Below, one piece after another: positions 1-5,524 of a stretch of DNA of 9,108 bases (the stretch's first letter is position 1; every line of letters starts with the position of its first letter). The stretch is from Pseudomonadota bacterium (GTDB lineage: Bacteria > Pseudomonadota > Gammaproteobacteria > Steroidobacterales > Steroidobacteraceae), in contig QGUX01000134.1 in the NCBI GenBank assembly GCA_003242275.1, positions 1 to 9,108 on the forward strand, read 5' to 3'. The notes below the pieces were generated by a model that worked only from the letters and a program-made list of their open reading frames with translations, was not told the DNA's origin and made no database searches. The position numbers and the translations under genes are program-made.

Positions 1-71
1 CCCGGGGGGGTGGGGGGGGGGGGGGGGTCCCCGGCCCCCCCGCCCCCCCCTCTCCGGCCTGGGCCCGCCCC
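1..71. repeat. G-run/C-run low-complexity edge
   Basis: Nearly all of these bases are G, then C: a G7 run, one T, a G16 run, then C-rich runs broken by single G or T bases. The composition is far more extreme than the rest of the window and has no codon structure of its own, although one frame stays open through it into the FHA gene. A run of this kind at the very end of a window is typical of a contig edge with failed base calls. A real G-quadruplex-capable stretch cannot be excluded. Coding calls should not be extended into it. Confidence 0.7.
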
Positions 72-107
72 GCCCATGCCGTCCTGCCCCTGTCCCCCGC
101 CGCCGAC

Positions 108-422
108 GTGCCGCTGACCATGGCCACGCACGTGGTGTACCGCGGCCGCGTCGTGCCCATCCCGGCCGAGGGCCTGGTGATCGGCCGCGATCCGGGCGGG
201 CCGCCGTCGCTGGCGCTGCCGGAAGGCATCGCCGGCCTGTCGCGCCGGCACTGCACGCTGCGCCGTGACGGCCAGCGCGCGCAGGTGATCGATCACTCCA
301 CCCACGGCACCTTCCTCGACGGCGCGCGCGTGCGCGGTCGCGCGCTGCTGCCGGCGGGAGGCGTGCTGAAGCTGGGCGATCCCGGCATCGAGCTGCCGCT
401 GGTGGCAATCGAGGCAGGCTGA
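108..422 (+). CDS. FHA-domain protein, possibly 5'-truncated
   Basis: This is a 104-residue protein that is almost entirely one forkhead-associated (FHA) domain, a fold that usually binds phosphothreonine peptides. Visible FHA landmarks are G26-R27 in the first loop, S45-R-R-H48, and the H63-S-T-H-G-T68 turn. The Asn usual in the last turn (N-G-T) is His66 here, so phosphopeptide contacts may differ. The start is uncertain: GTG at 108 and ATG at 120 are both in frame. The frame is open back to base 3, and codons from about 72 already look coding (GC-rich third positions), so this may be the C-terminal FHA module of a longer protein interrupted by the poly-G edge. The stop overlaps the next ATG by one base (TGATG), implying translational coupling to the first VWA gene. 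Confidence 0.8.
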   Translation: MPLTMATHVVYRGRVVPIPAEGLVIGRDPGGPPSLALPEGIAGLSRRHCTLRRDGQRAQVIDHSTHGTFLDGARVRGRALLPAGGVLKLGDPGIELPLVAIEAG

Positions 423-1522
423 TGGGTACCGGGCGGCGCCGCAAGGTCGAGGTCTTCAGCCTGTCGTTCCTCGACTGCATCTGCTGCGGCTTCGGCGCCG
501 TGGTGCTGTTCTACACCATCGTCGCCGGCCAGTCGGGCATCCAGCGCCTGCGCGACATCGACGCGCTGCAGGCCGAGGTGAACCGCATCGAGGAGGAAGT
601 GCTCGAGGGCACGCGCAACCTCGTGCTGCTCAGGAACACGCTGGAGAAGACCGAGGCCGAGACCGCGCAGGCGGCGGTGCGCGCGCGCCAGCTCTCCGAC
701 GAGGTGGCCGCGACCCAGCTCGCCGCCATCCGCGCCGGCGCCACCAGCATGGCGCAGCGCGAGCACATCAACCGCCTGAAGGCGGACCTCAAGCAGCTCG
801 AGGAGGGCGCGCAGAGACTGCGCGGCGGCGCCGCCCAGACCGGGCCGGCGGGCCAGCAGGTGCGCGCCTTCCGCGGCACCGGCAACCGCACCTACCTCAC
901 CGGCATCAACCTGCGCGGCCGGCACATCCTGGTGCTGATCGACCGCTCCGCCAGCATGATGCACGAGGAGCTCGACGCCATCATCCGCCTGCGCAACCAG
1001 CCGCCGGCGCTGCGCCGTGCCGCGCCGAAGTGGCGCCAGACGCTGGACATCGCCGACTGGATCTCCACGCAGTTCCCGCCGGGCAGCCGCTTCCAGATGG
1101 TGGCCTTCAACACCAGCGCGCGCTCGCTGGTCGAGGGCACCGACGGGCAATGGCTGGATGCCGGCGACGGTGCGCTGCTCGCGCAGGCCATCGAGACGCT
1201 GCGCAACCTCACGCCCGAGGACGGCACCAGCCTGATCAACGCCTGGGATGCCATCACCGCGCTCTCGCCGCGCCCCGACCGCGTGATCCTGATCACCGAC
1301 GGCCTGCCTACGCAGGGCCGCGACCGGCCGCGCGGCGGCTACGTCAACGTGTCGCAGCGCGCGCGCGCGTTCGACGAGGCGCGCCGCGCGTTGCCGCAGA
1401 ACATCCCGGTGGACGTGATCCTCCTGCCCATGCAGGGCGACCTGCCCGCCGCGCACCGCTTCTGGTCGCTGGCGCGCTCCACCGGCGGCAATTTCATGGT
1501 CCCGGGACCGGACTGGCCATGA
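422..1522 (+). CDS. Membrane-anchored coiled-coil VWA protein 1
   Basis: A 366-residue protein. A basic N-terminus (R5-R-R-K8) precedes one hydrophobic helix (about 11-35) holding the motif F-S-L-S-F-L-D18-C-I-C-C-G-F-G-A. A charged heptad-like coiled coil follows (about 39-140), then a VWA domain (about 165-366). The metal site (MIDAS) looks complete: D174-R-S176-A-S178, T269 in D-G-T-S, and D293 in I-T-D-G. By the positive-inside rule, the coiled coil and VWA domain should be periplasmic. One acidic residue in a single N-terminal membrane helix followed by a coiled coil is the layout of MotB/ExbD/ZorB-type B subunits; that comparison is inference. The start overlaps the FHA stop by one base, and the stop overlaps the next gene by four (ATGA). 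The specific function is unknown. Confidence 0.88.
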   Translation: MGTGRRRKVEVFSLSFLDCICCGFGAVVLFYTIVAGQSGIQRLRDIDALQAEVNRIEEEVLEGTRNLVLLRNTLEKTEAETAQAAVRARQLSDEVAATQLAAIRAGATSMAQREHINRLKADLKQLEEGAQRLRGGAAQTGPAGQQVRAFRGTGNRTYLTGINLRGRHILVLIDRSASMMHEELDAIIRLRNQPPALRRAAPKWRQTLDIADWISTQFPPGSRFQMVAFNTSARSLVEGTDGQWLDAGDGALLAQAIETLRNLTPEDGTSLINAWDAITALSPRPDRVILITDGLPTQGRDRPRGGYVNVSQRARAFDEARRALPQNIPVDVILLPMQGDLPAAHRFWSLARSTGGNFMVPGPDWP

Positions 1523-2565
1523 AGCTCCGGCGGCGCGACAGCGAGGTGTTCAGCCTCTCCTTCATGGACTGCGTGTGCTGCGGTTTCGGCGCCATCATCC
1601 TGCTGCTGGTACTGACCGACGTGGACCAGCCGGTGATCATCGAGCGCGCGCGCGAGTCGCTGAACGCCCAGCTGCTGAAGCTGCAGGAGGAGCTGCACGT
1701 CATCCGCGGCGACACCGACGAGTTGCGCCGCGAGCTGGAAGGCCGCATCGCCGAGCTGCGCGCCGAGCGCACGCGGCTGGCGCGGCTGCAGGGAGACCTG
1801 ACCGAGGTGCAGGGGCAGTTCGCCGCCACCCGCACCGACGCGGCGGTGAGCAACATCATCGAGACCGAACTGGTCGCGGCCTACCAGGAACTCACCGCGG
1901 AGATGGAACGCCTGCAGCGCCAGCCCCGGCCGCGCCGCGCGCCCGCCGCCGCGGTGGGCGGCATCCCGGTGGACAGCGAGTTCGTGATCTTCGTGATCGA
2001 CACCTCGCCCAGCATGGTGACCAACCACTGGGAGTCCACGGTGGGGATCATGAACGAGATCCTCGACATCTACCCTGACCTCAAGGGCGTGCAGGTCATG
2101 AACGACCAGGGCCGCTTCATGTTCGACGACGGCCCGCCGGGTTCGTGGCTGGAGGACACTCCCCGCCTGCGCCAGCGCATCCGCCAGACCCTGCCCACGT
2201 GGCGGCCGTACAGCCAGTCCAATCCCGTGCCGGGCATCGAGACGGCCCTGCGCATTTACCGCGAGGCGGACCGCAAGATCAGCATCGTGGTGATCGGCGA
2301 CGAGTTCACTGGCGATTCCATGCAGGCGGCGGTGGACCGCATCGCGCGGCTGAACGCGCCCGACGGACGCCGCCCGCAGGCGCGCATCCATGCCATCGGT
2401 TTCCTGGAGGGACCGGGCATGGCGGCGTTTACAAGCGTGCAGTTTTCGGCGCTAATGCGCGTGGTGACCGTGCGCAACAACGGGACCTTCGTCGGCATCA
2501 CTTCCCAGAGACCATGTCAGGAATACACCGAAGTCCTTGGCGAACTGCGCTGCACGCGGGGCTGA
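1519..2565 (+). CDS. Membrane-anchored coiled-coil VWA protein 2
   Basis: A 348-residue paralogue of the preceding protein with the same plan: R4-R-R6, a membrane helix with F-S-L-S-F-M-D17-C-V-C-C-G-F-G-A, a coiled coil at about 37-140, and a VWA domain from about 154. The MIDAS is only partly conserved. D161-T-S163-P-S165 is present and D261 (I-G-D-E-F) could be the second Asp, but the expected G-T motif is replaced by P-V-P-G-I-E. It may therefore bind metal weakly or be the structural partner of protein 1. ATG at 1519 shares ATGA with the previous stop, so the two are probably made together in fixed ratio; an upstream extension of this frame only runs antiphase through gene 1. The last ~20 residues carry rare codons (AGA, CCA, TGT) and overlap the next gene by 52 bases. 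Confidence 0.88.
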   Translation: MKLRRRDSEVFSLSFMDCVCCGFGAIILLLVLTDVDQPVIIERARESLNAQLLKLQEELHVIRGDTDELRRELEGRIAELRAERTRLARLQGDLTEVQGQFAATRTDAAVSNIIETELVAAYQELTAEMERLQRQPRPRRAPAAAVGGIPVDSEFVIFVIDTSPSMVTNHWESTVGIMNEILDIYPDLKGVQVMNDQGRFMFDDGPPGSWLEDTPRLRQRIRQTLPTWRPYSQSNPVPGIETALRIYREADRKISIVVIGDEFTGDSMQAAVDRIARLNAPDGRRPQARIHAIGFLEGPGMAAFTSVQFSALMRVVTVRNNGTFVGITSQRPCQEYTEVLGELRCTRG

Positions 2566-3218
2566 CCGCGGCGCTGCTTGCGGTGGCGCTCGCCGGCTGC
2601 GGCAGCGTGCAGGTACGCCCGGAACCCGTCCTGCCCGAGCCGCTGATCGCTCCCATGCCGGCGCGCGTGGCGCTGGTGCTCGACGACGAACTGCGCAGCT
2701 ACGTGCACGAGGAGACGCGCGGCGGCACCAACTGGAAGGTTGAACTGGGCCCCGGGCACGAGCGCATGTTCCGCGACGTGTTCAGGTCCTCCTTCAGCGA
2801 GCTGGCGGAGTTCGGCAGCGGGGCACAGGCGCGTGGCGCCGACGTGCAGGTCGTGTTCCGGCCGCGCATCGAGCAGTTCTCGTTCGCCTCGGCCGAAGAG
2901 ACCGGCGGCGAATACTGGGCGGTGACGATCCGCTACGTGATCGCGCTGACCAGCACCGCCGGTGAACCGGTGGACAACCTTTCCCTGACCGGGTACGGCA
3001 GTTCGCGCGGCGGCCGGGCGGGCAATGCGCTCACGCGCGCCACGCTGGCGGCCATGCGAGATGCGGCGGCCAAGTTCCTGGTGCAGATGCCGCGCCTGCC
3101 GGTGGGGCGCAAGCTGGCCGCCGGCGAGGTGCTCACCGGCGCCGACGCCAGCACGCCGCGCGACGTGGTCGAGGCGGTGCCGGTCGAGCCGGAAGAAGAG
3201 CCGGGCGACACGCCCTGA
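2514..3218 (+). CDS. Outer-membrane-type lipoprotein of unknown function
   Basis: A 234-residue protein with a typical lipoprotein signal: a basic start, a hydrophobic stretch at about 15-27 and lipobox L-A-G-C29, so the mature protein begins with lipidated Cys29. Gly30 at +2 does not suggest inner-membrane retention, so the outer membrane is likely. The mature part has alternating strand-like segments (for example A-R-V-A-L-V-L-D-D and Y-W-A-V-T-I-R-Y) and an acidic, Pro-rich tail. I do not recognise a named family; a YajG-like or LptE-like small lipoprotein fold is conceivable but unproven. The start lies inside the 3' end of VWA gene 2, with only a weak purine stretch upstream, so expression is probably coupled. 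The position suggests a periplasmic or outer-membrane partner of the VWA pair. Confidence 0.82.
   Translation: MSGIHRSPWRTALHAGLTAALLAVALAGCGSVQVRPEPVLPEPLIAPMPARVALVLDDELRSYVHEETRGGTNWKVELGPGHERMFRDVFRSSFSELAEFGSGAQARGADVQVVFRPRIEQFSFASAEETGGEYWAVTIRYVIALTSTAGEPVDNLSLTGYGSSRGGRAGNALTRATLAAMRDAAAKFLVQMPRLPVGRKLAAGEVLTGADASTPRDVVEAVPVEPEEEPGDTP
3203..3215 (+). terminator. Weak GC hairpin at convergent gene ends
   Basis: GGGCG (3203-3207) and CGCCC (3211-3215) can pair around the loop ACA, directly before the lipoprotein stop codon and 7 bases from the stop of the opposing gene. The convergent genes are only 4 bases apart, so shared termination must lie near or inside coding sequence. There is no T-tract on either side, so this is a weak call and Rho-dependent termination is equally possible. 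Confidence 0.2.
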
Positions 3219-3222
3219 CGGA

Positions 3223-4581
3223 TCAGTCCTCGTTGCCGTTGCCGGCGAGGCGCACGTACATCTTCTCGGTGAAGACGTGGTCGGTGGCCGGCACCGGCAC
3301 GCCGCCGGCGAAGGCCGGCCGCCACGTCGCGCGCCGGAGCGCGCTGATCACCGAACGCGCGGCGGCGTCGGTGCGTTCACCGGGGTTGGCGATGGTCACG
3401 TCGCGCAGGTTGCCGTCCGCCGCGATCGACACCCGCAGCTGCACTTCGACGATGGTGTATTCGTTCGGGTCCTGCGGCCGCTGCGACACGGCCAGCGCCG
3501 GCGGCCGGTAGGTGATCGCCTCGGGCTTCTCCAGCAGCGAGGTGTCGCCGGCCTTGGCCAGTTCCGCCCAGGCCTGCATCCAGGTGTTCATCGCGCGCTG
3601 CCCGGCGTTGGCCAGGCGGTACCAGTCGCCCAGCTCCACCAGCACCAGGCCGCGTTGCGCGGCCACCTCGTCGCCGGCGCTCTCCAGGCGCTGCAGCGCC
3701 TGGCGCAGCGAGCGCTCGCCCTCGCCCGAGGTCACCCCCGCCATGTTCACGATCGGCGACTGCGCCAGCGACGGCGGCAGGTCCTGCGACACCGCCGCCG
3801 CCCGCTCCTGTGATTCACCGTTCACGAAGGCGAGGCGGTAGGTGCGCGCGATGCCGCGCAGCGGATCCACGGCCTTGAGGCTGCCGGGCCGCTCGCGGTC
3901 GGCGATCTGCACGGCGCGCAGGTGGAGCAGGCGCGCGGCGCTGTAGCGCCCGGTCTTCTCGTGCCAGCGGGCCAGTTCGGCCAGCGGGCCGAGCATGCGC
4001 GGATCCTCATGGCCGTACGCCTGTTCGGCGACGTTGAAGGCGAACAGGTGCTCGCGGCTGGCTTCCTCCGTCCGCCAGGTCCGCTCGTAGCAGTCGATCA
4101 GCGGCTTGAGCACCGGCAGCTGCGCCTGCGCATGCAGCCCCTCGCGGTTGCGGATGATGTCCACGGCGCGCTTGAGCGGCACGATGGCGTCATCGCAGCG
4201 GTCCTGCGCCCGCAGCGCCGCGCCCAGCCCGTGCAGCGGCGCCACGTTGCGTGGATCGGCCGCCGGCGCGCTGCGGTCGAGCACCGTCAGCGTGCGGCGG
4301 TACTGGTCGATGGCCTCGCCGTACCGGCCCATGCGGTACAGCGTGGTCGCGAGGTTGCCCAGCGGCACCACCATCTCCTCCGACTCCTCGCCGTACTGGT
4401 TGGCGGTCAGTTCCACCACGCGCACGGCCAGCGGCAGCGCGGTGGCGTAGTCGCGTGCGTCGAAGGCGGCGCGGAACCGGGTATAGGCCGCGGCGCGTTC
4501 GTCCGCCGGCGCGTCCTCCGCCGCCGGCAGCTGCAGCGGAAGCAGCAGGAGGGCGGCGAGCAGCCTGGTGATCCTGGACAT
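3223..4581 (-). CDS. Secreted TPR protein with TonB-C-like domain
   Basis: A 452-residue protein. Residues 1-21 form a signal peptide (M-S-R-I-T-R, a Leu/Ala-rich core, then L-P-A-A), so it should be periplasmic. Residues about 30-245 contain helical repeats resembling the ~42-residue tetratricopeptide type, for example a stretch with N-L-A-T-T-L-Y-R-M-G-R-Y-G-E-A-I. The final 79 residues (from about 374) resemble the TonB C-terminal domain: V-E-V-Q-L-R-V-S-I, A-A-D-G, then W-R-P-A-F-A-G-G-V-P-V. TonB proper has an N-terminal membrane anchor and a proline-rich spacer, and neither is seen. It may therefore use the domain as a periplasmic binding module rather than transduce energy. ATG at 4581 is chosen for its AGGAGGT upstream and the immediate signal peptide. 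It is convergent with the VWA operon. Confidence 0.85.
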   Translation of the reverse strand: MSRITRLLAALLLLPLQLPAAEDAPADERAAAYTRFRAAFDARDYATALPLAVRVVELTANQYGEESEEMVVPLGNLATTLYRMGRYGEAIDQYRRTLTVLDRSAPAADPRNVAPLHGLGAALRAQDRCDDAIVPLKRAVDIIRNREGLHAQAQLPVLKPLIDCYERTWRTEEASREHLFAFNVAEQAYGHEDPRMLGPLAELARWHEKTGRYSAARLLHLRAVQIADRERPGSLKAVDPLRGIARTYRLAFVNGESQERAAAVSQDLPPSLAQSPIVNMAGVTSGEGERSLRQALQRLESAGDEVAAQRGLVLVELGDWYRLANAGQRAMNTWMQAWAELAKAGDTSLLEKPEAITYRPPALAVSQRPQDPNEYTIVEVQLRVSIAADGNLRDVTIANPGERTDAAARSVISALRRATWRPAFAGGVPVPATDHVFTEKMYVRLAGNGNED

Positions 4582-4593
4582 GCCGGCAAGATT

Positions 4594-4600
4594 ACCTCCT
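4594..4600 (-). promoter_or_regulatory. Ribosome binding site for the TPR/TonB-C gene
   Basis: Read on the minus strand this is AGGAGGT, a near-perfect Shine-Dalgarno sequence with 12 bases between its end and the ATG at 4581. It fixes the start, because the minus-strand frame stays open much further upstream. The 108-base divergent gap (4582-4689) must hold promoters for both flanking genes, but I could not identify convincing -35/-10 boxes. Confidence 0.7.
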
Positions 4601-4689
4601 GCCGCAGCGGCGCGCGAACGACCCGCCTTGACCCGTCGCCGGGCCGCTTGGGAGGATCGTCGCGGGAGTCGGGTCCGGATCGGGGTACC

Positions 4690-5412
4690 GTGGTCATCGC
4701 AAGGAAGGAATCGGCAGCGGCGCCGGCGCCGCGCGTGGCGCTGCTGGCAGGCGCCAGCGGACTGACGGGCAGTGCGCTGCTGGGGCACCTGCTGCGCGAC
4801 GAGGCGTTCACGCGCGTCATCGCGCTGTCGCGCCGGCCGCTGCCGGTGGAACACGCGCGGCTCGCCAACCGCATCCTGCCCCGTTTCGGGGAGATGCTGG
4901 AGCAGGCGCTGAAGAGCCTGCGCTGTACCGATGCCTTCTGCACCCTGGGCGCGGCCGGCGGACCGCGGGCCGCCGAGGCGGACCTGCGCGCGGTGGACCT
5001 CGACCTCGTGCTGGCCTTCGCGAAGGCTGCGCGCGCTGCCGGTGCCACGCGCTTCGTGGTGGTGTCCGCTGCCGGTGCCGCCCGCGAAGCCGCCACCGCC
5101 TTCCTGCGCGTGAAGGCAGAGATGGAAGGCGCGCTGCGCGAAGTGGGTTTCACCGCGCTCGACATCCTGCAGCCCGGCCACGTGGTCGGCGTGCGTGACG
5201 GCGACGGCACGCGCGAACTGCTGCGCCAGGGGCTGCTCGCGGCCGCCAGTCCCTTAATGCGCCGCAGCAGGGGCGCGCTGAATGCTGTTACCGGCAAGGA
5301 TCTCGCCGCCGCCATGGCCGGCATCGCACGCGCGCAGCGCCTCGGGGTCCGTACGTATTCCGGAGAGGCTATAACCAGCGCTGCCCGTCATCTATTGCGC
5401 CCTGCACCATGA
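4690..5412 (+). CDS. NAD(P)-binding Rossmann protein, YraR/HTATIP2-like
   Basis: A 240-residue protein, the usual length for atypical short-chain dehydrogenases of the NAD(P)H-binding (YraR/HTATIP2-like) group. The nucleotide-binding loop is G21-A-S-G24-L-T-G27 after a hydrophobic strand. S-R-R-P-L follows the second strand, as in NADPH-preferring members. D-A-F-C-T-L-G and F-V-V-V-S-A-A-G-A match conserved family strands. Where many members have Y-x-x-x-K, this reads F138-L-R-V-K142, so the catalytic Tyr is Phe; it may bind the nucleotide without classical reductase activity. The substrate is unknown. GTG at 4690 is the best start because the glycine loop begins about 20 residues later and no in-frame ATG lies nearby, but its ribosome site is weak (G-rich only). 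It is divergent from the TPR gene and codirectional with the GGDEF-EAL gene. Confidence 0.82.
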   Translation: MVIARKESAAAPAPRVALLAGASGLTGSALLGHLLRDEAFTRVIALSRRPLPVEHARLANRILPRFGEMLEQALKSLRCTDAFCTLGAAGGPRAAEADLRAVDLDLVLAFAKAARAAGATRFVVVSAAGAAREAATAFLRVKAEMEGALREVGFTALDILQPGHVVGVRDGDGTRELLRQGLLAAASPLMRRSRGALNAVTGKDLAAAMAGIARAQRLGVRTYSGEAITSAARHLLRPAP

Positions 5413-5450
5413 GGCCTGTTTGGTGAAGTGGCGCACGTCCCCCCCGGGCG

Positions 5451-5468
5451 GCGCATTGTGAAATGCGC
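5451..5468 (+). other. Perfect 7-bp hairpin with GTGA loop upstream of GGDEF-EAL gene
   Basis: GCGCATT (5451-5457) and AATGCGC (5462-5468) are perfect inverted repeats around GTGA, a GNRA-type tetraloop. It sits in the 112-base gap between the Rossmann gene stop and the chosen start at 5525. No T-tract follows, so it is not a classic intrinsic terminator. It could be an mRNA leader structure, a 3'-end stabiliser for the preceding gene, or a protein-binding dyad. I saw no convincing promoter boxes in the gap. Confidence 0.45.
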
Positions 5469-5524
5469 GCATGCGCAAGGTCGAGGGCGCCAGGACGGCG
5501 CGCAGGGAAAGTATTGCGGGAGGA

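Noticed and set aside
4..27. G-quadruplex regulatory element
   Set aside because: The G runs could fold in principle, but their place at the window end and uniformity fit an edge artefact better.
293..1456. 387-residue open frame on the minus strand
   Set aside because: It is antisense to the first VWA gene and low in recognisable structure. The plus strand has TM, coiled-coil and MIDAS motifs in order.
4628..4656. TTGACC as a -35 box for the Rossmann gene
   Set aside because: No acceptable -10 lies 16-18 bases downstream; the region there is GGAGGATCG.
3922..4689. Long upstream extension of the Rossmann protein frame
   Set aside because: The extension runs antisense through the TPR gene and lacks any fold. 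The dinucleotide loop lies just after GTG 4690, so the short form is the gene.
4582..5181. Long N-terminal extension of the TPR/TonB-C frame on the minus strand
   Set aside because: AGGAGGT and a signal peptide directly after ATG 4581 define the start. The extension is antisense to the Rossmann gene.
5471..5524. Alternative ATG 5471 for the GGDEF-EAL protein
   Set aside because: The 18 added codons use AGG, AGT, ATT and GGA, rare in the gene body, and no Shine-Dalgarno precedes the ATG. It remains possible.
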